Source: Oscillospiraceae bacterium (GTDB lineage Bacteria; Bacillota; Clostridia; Oscillospirales; SIG627). From it: a DNA stretch of 64,000 nucleotides. The stretch is from NCBI GenBank assembly GCA_015065085.1, contig SVQW01000002.1:196197-260196 (forward strand), read 5' to 3'. Under the pieces are notes generated by a model. The model saw nothing but the letters and a program-made list of their open reading frames with translations. It made no database searches and was not told the origin of the DNA. The translations under genes and the position numbers were made by a program. This document shows, piece after piece, positions 17,938 to 25,373 of this stretch (position 1 is its first letter; every line of letters starts with the position of its first letter).

Positions 17938-18612
17938 GTGAAAAAAATCTTTATACTGACACTTACTGTTTTCTTTCTTGCAATAAATGCCATTGCCACT
18001 CCCGAGATATATGCCAACAACTCTGCCGCTTCAAAAAAAATAGCACTCACCTTTGATGACGGTCCACATCCTACCCACACCGAGGAAATACTCGACATTC
18101 TCAAAGAGTATAATGTAAAAGCAACTTTTTTCATTGTCGGTGTAAACGCCGAACGCTATCCGTCCATCGTAAAGCGCACCTTTGACGAAGGTCACGAGCT
18201 GGGAAACCACACCTATAACCATGTTTTTATCAACCGTGTTTCGGATGAAGAGGTGCTGAAGGAAATACGAATGACAGACGAGGTCATAAAGCGCATAACA
18301 GGAACTACACCTGTCATATTCCGTCCGCCGGGCGGAGCATACAACGACAGCAAGGTGGAGGTTATTTCCTCTGCCGGTCACAAGTGCATTCTGTGGTCCT
18401 GGTGGCAGGACACACGGGATTGGTCCTGTCCCGCAGTCGATAAGGTGGTGTCTACCGTTATGAACAATCTGCACGACGGCGACATAGTTCTTTTTCACGA
18501 TTTCAACAGCGGAAATACTCCTACTGCCGCGGCACTGAAAATAATAATACCTCAGCTTATCGAAAAAGGGTACGAATTTGTAAGTGTGTCGGAGCTCATT
18601 GATACAGTGTAA
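17938..18612 (+). CDS. Secreted polysaccharide (peptidoglycan or chitin) deacetylase
   Basis: A 224-residue NodB-family deacetylase follows a signal peptide (about 1-26). Motifs seen are ALTFDDGPHPTHT (catalytic Asp and first metal Asp), HTYNH (metal His pair), RPPGGAYN and LFHDFN. Deacetylases of this type act on N-acetyl groups of extracellular glycans, here probably peptidoglycan. The GTG start at 17938 is preferred because GAGG lies 6 nt upstream. An upstream GTG at 17926 overlaps the pdaA stop. It ends at the terminator at 18625-18664. Confidence 0.9.
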   Translation: MKKIFILTLTVFFLAINAIATPEIYANNSAASKKIALTFDDGPHPTHTEEILDILKEYNVKATFFIVGVNAERYPSIVKRTFDEGHELGNHTYNHVFINRVSDEEVLKEIRMTDEVIKRITGTTPVIFRPPGGAYNDSKVEVISSAGHKCILWSWWQDTRDWSCPAVDKVVSTVMNNLHDGDIVLFHDFNSGNTPTAAALKIIIPQLIEKGYEFVSVSELIDTV

Positions 18613-18624
18613 TACCACAATAAT

Positions 18625-18664
18625 AAGACTACCCGAAAAAGTGGAATCTTTTTCGGGTAGTCTT
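18625..18664. terminator. Bidirectional intrinsic terminator
   Basis: A 16-bp stem pairs 18625-18640 with 18649-18664 around an 8-nt loop, and A and T runs are part of the stem. It separates the convergent deacetylase and nitroreductase genes. Confidence 0.9.
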
Positions 18665-18677
18665 TTCGCAGAACGAA

Positions 18678-19211
18678 TTAAGTGAGTATTGTCACCATGT
18701 CGCTTATATCCTTGCGCTTTTTGGGGCGCAGTTCATCTGTTGCGGCATAGCCCAATGCGATTATCAAGCGTATTCGCTTATCGTGAGATATTCCCACCGC
18801 ATCCGCAAGCTGTTTTTCGTTAAACCAGCCCAGAATACAGGTTGAAAGACCTAAATCACGTGCCGCCAGAACGATATGCGCGGCAGCTATTCCTATATCC
18901 ATCTGTGCATATTCCTGCTTTTTGACAGCACCGCCCAGTCGTGCGGAAAGAGCGGCTTCCTCTTCGTTTATTATTATAAACGCAGGACAATTATCGGTGA
19001 ATTTATTCATGCCCAATTCATGAGTGCACGATGCCGTCTTTTTGGCATTCTCGCCCGTTGCAACAGTGAAATGCCAGGGCTGTGAGTTACATGCCGAGGG
19101 AGAAAGAAGCGCTGTTTTAAGAATACTTGTTATTTTTTCAATTTCAACCGGTCTGTCGGAAAAATCACGGCAGCTTTCGCGGTTCATAACCAGTTTTTCA
19201 AAGCTTTCCAT
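18678..19211 (-). CDS. Nitroreductase family FMN protein
   Basis: This 177-residue protein shows the nitroreductase fold pattern: NRESCRDFSDRPV at the N-terminus, PSACNSQPWHF for FMN binding, and a C-terminal GWFNEKQL...LIIALGYA segment. Members reduce nitro groups, quinones or flavins with NAD(P)H in the cytoplasm. The substrate is unknown. It begins 12 nt after the ftsK stop and is probably co-transcribed with it. GGAG lies 7 nt before the ATG. Confidence 0.92.
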   Translation of the reverse strand: MESFEKLVMNRESCRDFSDRPVEIEKITSILKTALLSPSACNSQPWHFTVATGENAKKTASCTHELGMNKFTDNCPAFIIINEEEAALSARLGGAVKKQEYAQMDIGIAAAHIVLAARDLGLSTCILGWFNEKQLADAVGISHDKRIRLIIALGYAATDELRPKKRKDISDMVTILT

Positions 19212-19223
19212 ATGTGATCTCCT

Positions 19224-21806
19224 TTATTCGGAATCGGAATTCATAAGCATCTCACTGTATCTTTCTCTGGATATTATGACCTGACGTGGTTTTGCTCCTG
19301 AGAAAGGACCAATGATACCAAGCTCGTACATATAGTCTACCAGACGCGCCGAGCGAGCATAGCCCAGCGACAGTCTGCGCTGAATGAGAGATGCGGAAAT
19401 AGAGCCCATTTCAAAGGCTATTTCAATGGCGGGCTTGAGCATTTCATCACTGTCAAGAGTTATACCGCTTTCGCTCTTACCGCCTGCGGCACCCGCTTTA
19501 CCCTTTTTGTCACCGCATTTTTCCGCTTCGGCTTCTATGCTGCGGATAACCTCATCGCTGTATTCTGCCTTGAGGCTGTCCTTTATAAAGCTTGTTACTG
19601 CCTCAACCTCGCCCTCGCTCACAAAAGAGCCCTGAACACGTAAAGGCTTAGAAAATCCAACAGGCGCATACAGCATATCACCGCGTCCTATAAGCTTTTC
19701 GGCACCCGAAATATCAATAATGGTTCGGGAGTCAACCTGGGAAGCAACAGTAAATGCTATACGTGAAGGAATATTTGCCTTGATAAGACCTGTGATGACG
19801 TCAACCGAAGGACGCTGTGTACCTATAATAAGGTGCATACCTGCGGCACGGGCTTTTTGCGCCAGACGACAGATAGAGCTTTCAACGTCATCTCTTGCCA
19901 TCATCATAAGGTCGGCAAGCTCGTCGATAATTATGACGATATGCGGCAATGCCTCGCGTTCTTCGTAATATTTTATGGCTTCGTTATAGGATTTTATATC
20001 TCTTACGCCAACCTCTTCGATAAGCGCAAAACGGCGTTCCATCTCACCCACAGCCCAACACAGAGAACCTGCGGCTCGCTTGGGATCGCTTACCACGGGA
20101 ACAAGAAGATGAGGAATACCGTTATATATACTCAATTCAACCTTTTTGGGGTCAATGAGAATCAGCTTAAGCTCATCGGGAGTCGCTTTATAAAGCATAC
20201 TTACAATAAGGCTGTTGATACACACCGACTTACCCATACCGGTAGCACCTGCGATAAGAAGATGGGGCATTTTGGCAATGTCGCAGTAAATCGGCTTACC
20301 CGCCACGTCCATGCCGAGACAAGTGGTAAGCTTGCTCTTGCTGTCGGAAAATCCGCTGTTTTCAATAAGCTCGCGGACATATACTGTTGAAACAGTTTTA
20401 TTTGGTATTTCAACACCCACCGCCTCCTGACCGGGAATGGGAGCTTCGATACGTACACCCGTAGCCGCAAGGTTAAGAGCAATGTCATCCGCAAGATTTA
20501 TAATAGATTTTACCTTTATTCCTCTTTCGGGCTTAAGCTCGTAACGAGTTATGGTAGGTCCCTTTGAAATGTTTATTATCTCGGTATTTACTCGGAAGCT
20601 TTTGAGTGTTTCCACCAGCTTCTGACCAACCTGACGGTACATTTCCTCGGAATTGTAGGAAGCGTGCTCCTCCTTTTTGAGAAGCGATATGGGCGGAAAT
20701 CTGTACTCCTGTACAGCAGGATCTGCAGGAGTGTCGGTTATGAGACTTTCTTTTTCTTCCTCTATTTCAGCTTCATCGTCTGCCGTAACCTCGGGAACAG
20801 GCTCGTCCTCAAGCTCACAGGAAACACTCTGTCCGTCGCTCTGACCAACCGTTGCCTCGCCCTCCATAGCTTCGGGGTATATGGTTTCGTCCGAAGGTAT
20901 CAGCTGAGCATTATTCTTTTCATCCTTGCTCGGGTCATATGCAAAAATATTTACGAGCGTATCATTTATATCGCGTTCAACCTCGGGGTCGCATGCCTCC
21001 TTGGGCATACGGTCGCCCTTATTTTCAAGCTCCGTAAGTGGTTCATCCAGCTCTATTTCGGGGGCAGGAACATCGTCAATAGGAATATCCACCTCGTAAT
21101 TTGTGCCTTTTTTCTTTTGCTTTTTAACCATTTCAAGCTGTCTCGGCTGTACGGGCTGAATATCCTGCTCCTCGTCCTCGTCATCTTCCACATCAATTTC
21201 GCGCTGAGAAATCTGCTTCACTGTATCTGCCGTGCTGACAAAAAAGCTTTTCACTCCGCGGACGATTTTACCGAAAATGTAAGCGGGGGTTTTACCGAAT
21301 ACCAGTGTCACAAAAACCAGTATTCCCACCGCCGCAAGTATTCCCACACCGAAAGGTCCTATGCACAACTCAAGTATGTTATAAACATACCCGCCCACAA
21401 CACCGCCGCCATGAAGCTTTGTGCCTTGTGTATAGTGGTCAGAAAAGCCGTAGCCTCCGACGGGTGAAATAAGCGAGCAAATAACAGATATAAATACGAT
21501 TGAGACTATCATGAACACCCACTTCTGACGGTGGACGTTATTTTTTATATTTGCATGATGGTAAATTGCCAGATACATGAGAAATACAGGTATAAAATAC
21601 GCACCCCAGGAGAACATTCCAAGCAGGAACACTCCTATATATTTGGCAAATCCAACATAATCCCTTATGAACAAAGAAGCTGCCAGGAATATGGCGATAA
21701 AGCCCGTGATATAAGGTGCAAGCTGTTCGGACAACGTCGATTTATTTGCTGTTTTGAGATTTTTGGAGTTTTTCGCCGTTGGCTTTTTTCTTTTGGTTTC
21801 AGCCAC
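19224..21806 (-). CDS. DNA translocase FtsK/SpoIIIE
   Basis: This protein of about 860 residues has an N-terminal membrane domain with four or more helices (about 25-190), a variable acidic linker (about 200-390) and the ATPase motor. The Walker A motif is GATGMGKSV (about 519) and Walker B is IIIDELADL (about 622). The C-terminal winged-helix gamma domain (about 792-850, with [17 protein letters not shown]) reads KOPS/SRS sequences. It pumps chromosomal DNA through the division or sporulation septum. The GTG at 21806 is preferred because AAGGG lies 8 nt upstream and a charged tail follows. A longer TTG start at 21869 would run through the hairpin at 21836-21860. Confidence 0.95.
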   Translation of the reverse strand: MAETKRKKPTAKNSKNLKTANKSTLSEQLAPYITGFIAIFLAASLFIRDYVGFAKYIGVFLLGMFSWGAYFIPVFLMYLAIYHHANIKNNVHRQKWVFMIVSIVFISVICSLISPVGGYGFSDHYTQGTKLHGGGVVGGYVYNILELCIGPFGVGILAAVGILVFVTLVFGKTPAYIFGKIVRGVKSFFVSTADTVKQISQREIDVEDDEDEEQDIQPVQPRQLEMVKKQKKKGTNYEVDIPIDDVPAPEIELDEPLTELENKGDRMPKEACDPEVERDINDTLVNIFAYDPSKDEKNNAQLIPSDETIYPEAMEGEATVGQSDGQSVSCELEDEPVPEVTADDEAEIEEEKESLITDTPADPAVQEYRFPPISLLKKEEHASYNSEEMYRQVGQKLVETLKSFRVNTEIINISKGPTITRYELKPERGIKVKSIINLADDIALNLAATGVRIEAPIPGQEAVGVEIPNKTVSTVYVRELIENSGFSDSKSKLTTCLGMDVAGKPIYCDIAKMPHLLIAGATGMGKSVCINSLIVSMLYKATPDELKLILIDPKKVELSIYNGIPHLLVPVVSDPKRAAGSLCWAVGEMERRFALIEEVGVRDIKSYNEAIKYYEEREALPHIVIIIDELADLMMMARDDVESSICRLAQKARAAGMHLIIGTQRPSVDVITGLIKANIPSRIAFTVASQVDSRTIIDISGAEKLIGRGDMLYAPVGFSKPLRVQGSFVSEGEVEAVTSFIKDSLKAEYSDEVIRSIEAEAEKCGDKKGKAGAAGGKSESGITLDSDEMLKPAIEIAFEMGSISASLIQRRLSLGYARSARLVDYMYELGIIGPFSGAKPRQVIISRERYSEMLMNSDSE

Positions 21807-21835
21807 TTTATCATCCCTTTTCAATAAGATAACTG

Positions 21836-21860
21836 CGGCGACTCGGTAACCGAGCCGCCG
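21836..21860 (-). terminator. Hairpin between the lipoprotein and ftsK
   Basis: CGGCGACTCGGT and ACCGAGCCGCCG pair with one mismatch, which becomes a G-U pair in minus-strand RNA. There is only a weak T-rich stretch after it, so it may be an attenuating rather than a full terminator. Confidence 0.5.
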
Positions 21861-21887
21861 GAAAAGCACTAATTTTTTACTGTTTTA

Positions 21888-22337
21888 TCAGCCTACGATA
21901 CCGGGAACAAGAGAAACAAGCTGCTTCTTCATATCGTCAATCTGATCTGCGGCATCCTTTATAAACTCTTCAAACTGAGAGTAATCGGGATTTGCGATCT
22001 TGTTGTTTATGAGGTCAACAATCTGTGTGCCCAGCGATTTTACAGCTTCCTTAACCTCGCCTTCAGTCTTGGCTACGGTATCAACAGCAAGGTTAAACAG
22101 TGACTGAAGCTCTTTATACTTTTCTTCCAGCTCGGTTCTGGACTCCTCAGTGGACATTTCTGCGCCCTCAACGTCATATTCGTTTACGGGAACATCCTCT
22201 TCAACAGCCTCATCGTCACTCTGCTCTATCTGAGCATCGTCGGCGGGGTCAACAACCTCATCCTTATTGCAGGAAATAAGAGCGAACATAGAAGCCAGTA
22301 CCAGTAAAGCCGCTATAATAAAAAGTTTTGTTTTCAT
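21888..22337 (-). CDS. Acidic lipoprotein, function unknown
   Basis: This 149-residue protein has a lipoprotein signal with Cys23 in LISC. A very acidic stretch follows (about 25-65), then two or three amphipathic helices (about 70-145). No family was recognised. The start at 22337 is chosen because GGAG lies 6 nt upstream and the signal peptide begins there; upstream in-frame starts lack a ribosome binding site. It precedes ftsK on the same strand. The style resembles the lipoprotein at 6490-6969, but similarity could not be shown by eye. Confidence 0.8.
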   Translation of the reverse strand: MKTKLFIIAALLVLASMFALISCNKDEVVDPADDAQIEQSDDEAVEEDVPVNEYDVEGAEMSTEESRTELEEKYKELQSLFNLAVDTVAKTEGEVKEAVKSLGTQIVDLINNKIANPDYSQFEEFIKDAADQIDDMKKQLVSLVPGIVG

Positions 22338-22380
22338 GATTTTCTCCTTCGTATGTAGTAGTTTTTGATTACACATCTTT

Positions 22381-22409
22381 ATTATACAACATATTTTCAA
22401 AAAATGCAA
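22381..22409 (-). promoter_or_regulatory. Sigma-A promoter of the acidic lipoprotein
   Basis: On the minus strand TTGCAT (22409-22404) and TATAAT (22386-22381) are 17 nt apart, about 44 nt before the start codon. Confidence 0.75.
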
Positions 22410-22490
22410 GTATTATACAAAAAAATATACCCTTGTAATAGTAAGTTCACAAAAAGGTGATAGAATTACATTTAGAAAGGATGATGAAAA

Positions 22491-23459
22491 ATGGATAATA
22501 ATTCCAATATCAATTTCAAAAACTATCGGCCTCCGGTAAAAATCAAAGGTTTTATCATTACCGCAATCGTGATAGTGCTGGCAATACTCATCGGCTCCAC
22601 CTGCTGGTACACCGTCAACGACAAGCAGGAAGCTATTGTCACCACCTTCGGTAAGGTAACCGACGTTACTCAGGCGGGAATCCACTTTAAGCTCCCCTTC
22701 GGAATACAAAAGGTAGAGCTTGTGGATGTTAATATTATTCAGAAAATCGAGCTTGGATACCGCTCCGACTCCGGCAATAAGCCTGTCGAGAGTGAAAGCA
22801 AAATGATTTCGGGCGACTACAATATAGTAAATGTAGACTTTTTTATAGGCTACAAAATATCCGATCCGGTAAAATACCGCTATGCATCCCGTCAGCCCGC
22901 CGAGATACTGCGCAATCTCGCACAAAGCCAGATACGCAACGTAATCGGTTCCTTTGATGTGGACAGCATCCTCACCACCCACAAGGGCGAAATACAAAAC
23001 CAGGTAAAAGAGCTTATAGTAGCGGAGCTTGCGGAATATGACATCGGACTCATGCTTACCGACATCAAAATTCAGGATGCCGAGCCGCCTACCGAAGCAG
23101 TCAATGAAGCGTTCAAAAACGTAGAAACCGCCAAGCAGGGCAAGGACACGGCAATAAATCAAGCATACGCCTACAAAAACGAGCAGATTCCTGCCGCAAA
23201 TGCCCAGGCAGACAAGCTTCTTCAGAATGCGGAATATCTCAAGCAAAACCGTATCAACGAAGCCAACAAGCAGGTTGCCATGTTCAATGCCATGTTTAAC
23301 GAATACACTCTCAACCCCGAAATAACAAAAATGAGAATGTACTACGAAGCCATTGAAAGCGTATTCCCGAATGTTAAAATTATTATCGACCAGACAGGCT
23401 CGGGCACACAGAAGCTTTTGCCCATTGACAGCTTTTTAACAGGAGGTGACGTGCAGTGA
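22491..23459 (+). CDS. hflK: HflK-like SPFH/band 7 membrane protein
   Basis: This 322-residue protein has one N-terminal membrane helix (about 20-42) and an SPFH domain (about 45-230), with the family pattern DKQEAIVTTFGKVTDV...GIHFKLPFGIQKV. An Ala/Gln/Asn-rich coiled coil follows (about 205-260). In Proteobacteria HflK and HflC form a cage around FtsH and limit its proteolysis; the role in Clostridia is less clear. AAAGG lies 10 nt before the ATG. The gene overlaps hflC by 4 nt, so the two should be translationally coupled. Confidence 0.92.
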   Translation: MDNNSNINFKNYRPPVKIKGFIITAIVIVLAILIGSTCWYTVNDKQEAIVTTFGKVTDVTQAGIHFKLPFGIQKVELVDVNIIQKIELGYRSDSGNKPVESESKMISGDYNIVNVDFFIGYKISDPVKYRYASRQPAEILRNLAQSQIRNVIGSFDVDSILTTHKGEIQNQVKELIVAELAEYDIGLMLTDIKIQDAEPPTEAVNEAFKNVETAKQGKDTAINQAYAYKNEQIPAANAQADKLLQNAEYLKQNRINEANKQVAMFNAMFNEYTLNPEITKMRMYYEAIESVFPNVKIIIDQTGSGTQKLLPIDSFLTGGDVQ

Positions 23460-24331
23460 AAAAGTTTATTATAATCGCAATTGTTATGCTAATTATCATA
23501 GGTGCGGTAGCTCTTTCATGTCTGTACACCGTCGCCGAAAATCAGTACGCCTGCCTCGTAAGATTTTCTAAAATAATCGATGTTCAGGATACCGCAGGGC
23601 TTCACTTCAAGCTTCCCTTTGTGGATACTGTCAGATATTTTCCAAAAACCATCATGATATACGACATTGCTCCGTCGGAGGTTCTTACAAAGGACAAAAA
23701 GAGCATGACGGTGGACAGCTATGTACTGTGGAAAATAAGCGATCCGCTCACCTTCTACAAAACCCTTGGCACCACAAACGAAGCGGAAAACCGTCTTGAC
23801 GTAACCACTTACACTGCCTTCAAAATCACTCTCGGCGCCATCGACCAGCAGGAAATAATCAATCAGGAAGAGGGCGCAAAGCGTAACCAGATATACAATG
23901 ACATCACCAATCAGGTTACCCAGAGCATCAATTCCTACGGCATCGAGGTGGTGGACGTAAAGCTTAAACGCCTTGACCTGCCCGCAGACAACGAGCAGGC
24001 GGTGTACACTCGTATGATTTCCGAACGCAATCAGATGGCGGCAAGCTTCACCGCCGAGGGTAACGAGGAAGCCACCAAAATACGAAATGAAGTTGACCGC
24101 ACGGTTAACATCATGATTTCCGATGCACAGCTTGAAGCAGAGCGCATAATAGCCGAGGGCGAAGCGGAATACATGCGTATCCTCGCTCAGACTTACAGCT
24201 CACCCGAAAAACAGGAGTTCTACAACTTTATCCGTGCACTGGATGCACTGAAAATCTCTCTTTCAGGCGGCGACAAAACGGTTATACTGGGCGCCGACTC
24301 TCCCCTTGCAAAGGTAATCAACAATAAATAA
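23456..24331 (+). CDS. hflC: HflC-like SPFH/band 7 membrane protein
   Basis: This 291-residue protein has a membrane segment (about 3-25) and an SPFH domain with ENQYACLVRF...GLHFKLPF and the HflC-like DVKLKRLDLPADNEQAVY...RMISERNQMA block. A coiled coil and an LAQTYSSPEKQEFYNFIRALDA segment follow. The GTG start at 23456 overlaps the hflK stop (GTGA), with AGGAGG 9 nt upstream. It should form a hetero-oligomer with HflK. The next gene follows after a hairpin. Confidence 0.93.
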   Translation: MKKFIIIAIVMLIIIGAVALSCLYTVAENQYACLVRFSKIIDVQDTAGLHFKLPFVDTVRYFPKTIMIYDIAPSEVLTKDKKSMTVDSYVLWKISDPLTFYKTLGTTNEAENRLDVTTYTAFKITLGAIDQQEIINQEEGAKRNQIYNDITNQVTQSINSYGIEVVDVKLKRLDLPADNEQAVYTRMISERNQMAASFTAEGNEEATKIRNEVDRTVNIMISDAQLEAERIIAEGEAEYMRILAQTYSSPEKQEFYNFIRALDALKISLSGGDKTVILGADSPLAKVINNK

Positions 24332-24332
24332 C

Positions 24333-24377
24333 GGAAAGAGCGCGGGCGGACATTATGTTCGCCCGCAATTAAATATT
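24333..24377 (+). promoter_or_regulatory. Shine-Dalgarno separated from the start codon by a hairpin
   Basis: GGAAAGAG (24333-24340) is followed by a hairpin of 24342-24366 (stem GCGGGCGGACA with TGTTCGCCCGC, one G-U pair), then 11 AT-rich nt and the ATG at 24378. There is no Shine-Dalgarno in those 11 nt. Folding would bring GGAAAGAG close to the ATG. The same layout occurs at 53882-53923. Confidence 0.65.
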
Positions 24378-24950
24378 ATGTTTAAAAATCTGTTTTGGCA
24401 GTTACGCGATTTTCCTGTTCTGGAAACTCCCCGCCTCACTCTGCGTCAGCTTCTCCCGCGTGATAAGGACGATATGTTTGAATACGCGCAGAATCCCGAA
24501 ATCACAAAATACCTTTTGTGGTACGAGCACGAGAACGTGCAATTCACCGCAAAATATTTAAAGTATCTCCAGCCCCGCTACCGCCGCGGCGAATATCACG
24601 ATTGGGCTATTGTAAATAATGAGGAAAACAAAATGATAGGAACCGCGGGCTTTGTCACCTTTGATACCGAAAACAATGCCGCCGAAATCGGATATGTCAT
24701 TTCACATAAGTACCATAATCTCGGCTACGCCACCGAAGCGGTCAAGCGTATTATAAATTTCGGCTTTGAAGAGCTGGCGCTCAACCGCATTTTCGCACGC
24801 CATATAGCGGGCAATGATGCCTCGGGCAGAGTAATGCAGAAATGCGGCATGACCTTCGAGGGAATTCAGCGAAGCTCCATGTACATTAAAGAACGCTATC
24901 GCGATATCGCCCTGTATGCCATCACACGTGAGGATTATTTCGGCAACTGA
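24378..24950 (+). CDS. GNAT acetyltransferase, RimJ/RimL type
   Basis: This 190-residue protein matches the acetyltransf_3 group: LETPRLTLRQLLPRD near the start, then IGTAGFVTFD, AEIGYVISHKYHNLGYATEAV (acetyl-CoA site) and LNRIFARHIAGNDASGRVMQKCGM. Members acetylate N-termini of ribosomal proteins or small molecules. No start codon occurs in frame upstream before a stop, and none lies between 24378 and the conserved block, so the start is well fixed even though it lacks an adjacent Shine-Dalgarno. It lies 46 nt after hflC. Confidence 0.9.
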   Translation: MFKNLFWQLRDFPVLETPRLTLRQLLPRDKDDMFEYAQNPEITKYLLWYEHENVQFTAKYLKYLQPRYRRGEYHDWAIVNNEENKMIGTAGFVTFDTENNAAEIGYVISHKYHNLGYATEAVKRIINFGFEELALNRIFARHIAGNDASGRVMQKCGMTFEGIQRSSMYIKERYRDIALYAITREDYFGN

Positions 24951-25129
24951 ACTCCGGCGACAAACAGTAAATATCCGCGTACAACAATTCCGATAAATCC
25001 ATTTCGGAATAAACTTTATAAAGCTCCGTAAAACATTACAAAATATGTTAAATCAGAGAGAACTGAACAAAAAATATCAAAAAGTATAACAAAATTCATG
25101 AAAAAACTTCAAAATTCTGAATATTGATA

Positions 25130-25158
25130 TTGAAAAACATAAAAATGTGTGATATACT
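25130..25158 (+). promoter_or_regulatory. Sigma-A promoter of the secreted repeat protein
   Basis: TTGAAA (25130-25135) and TATACT (25153-25158) are 17 nt apart. Transcription from about 25165 gives a leader of about 210 nt that contains both palindromes. Confidence 0.8.
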
Positions 25159-25223
25159 TATATCATCAATATATGTCATTTTTGAGCGCTTAAGGCGGAA
25201 TTGTTAAACCCAATAGTATTCAT

Positions 25224-25268
25224 TAAACCAAAGGGTACCCTTTGGTTTATGTGCAATGTATTGCACAT
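25224..25268 (+). promoter_or_regulatory. Tandem palindromes in the 5' leader
   Basis: Positions 25224-25249 form a 26-nt perfect palindrome with AAAGGGTACCCTTT at its centre and TAAACC/GGTTTA arms. Positions 25249-25268 form a second one, with arms ATGTGCAAT and ATTGCACAT around GT. In gene orientation the order is the same as at 6201-6243: the GGGTACCC palindrome first, then one that opens with GTG and closes with CAC. Confidence 0.85.
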
Positions 25269-25373
25269 CGTTTTTCCGATGTAACATCCGGGCGGATTTT
25301 ACATAAAATTTGGGACAAGTGTTTCTGATACAAAACACAATCCAAACTAAAAAATTATCAAGGAGAGACAAAA

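Larger units (their letters stand above)
24951..25373 (+). other. Long regulatory gap before the second secreted repeat protein
   Basis: This 423-bp AT-rich gap has no gene. It contains a promoter (25130-25158) and a pair of palindromes (25224-25268), both listed separately. GATGT/ACATC at about 25279-25289 is a further short hairpin. Nothing was recognised in 24951-25120. Confidence 0.6.

Noticed and set aside
20664-21467. A 267-codon open frame on the plus strand
   Set aside because: It is antisense to the linker and membrane part of FtsK/SpoIIIE, with no ribosome binding site or motif.
22413-23246. A 277-codon open frame on the minus strand
   Set aside because: It is antisense to hflK, whose SPFH domain is clear.
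24342-24366. A plain transcription terminator after hflC
   Set aside because: There is no T run after the stem; it is followed by AATTAAATATT and a start codon. It may still slow polymerase, but the layout fits a leader hairpin better.
25224-25268. A known riboswitch or T-box in the leader
   Set aside because: Neither a T-box motif nor a known riboswitch core was seen; only simple palindromes are present.
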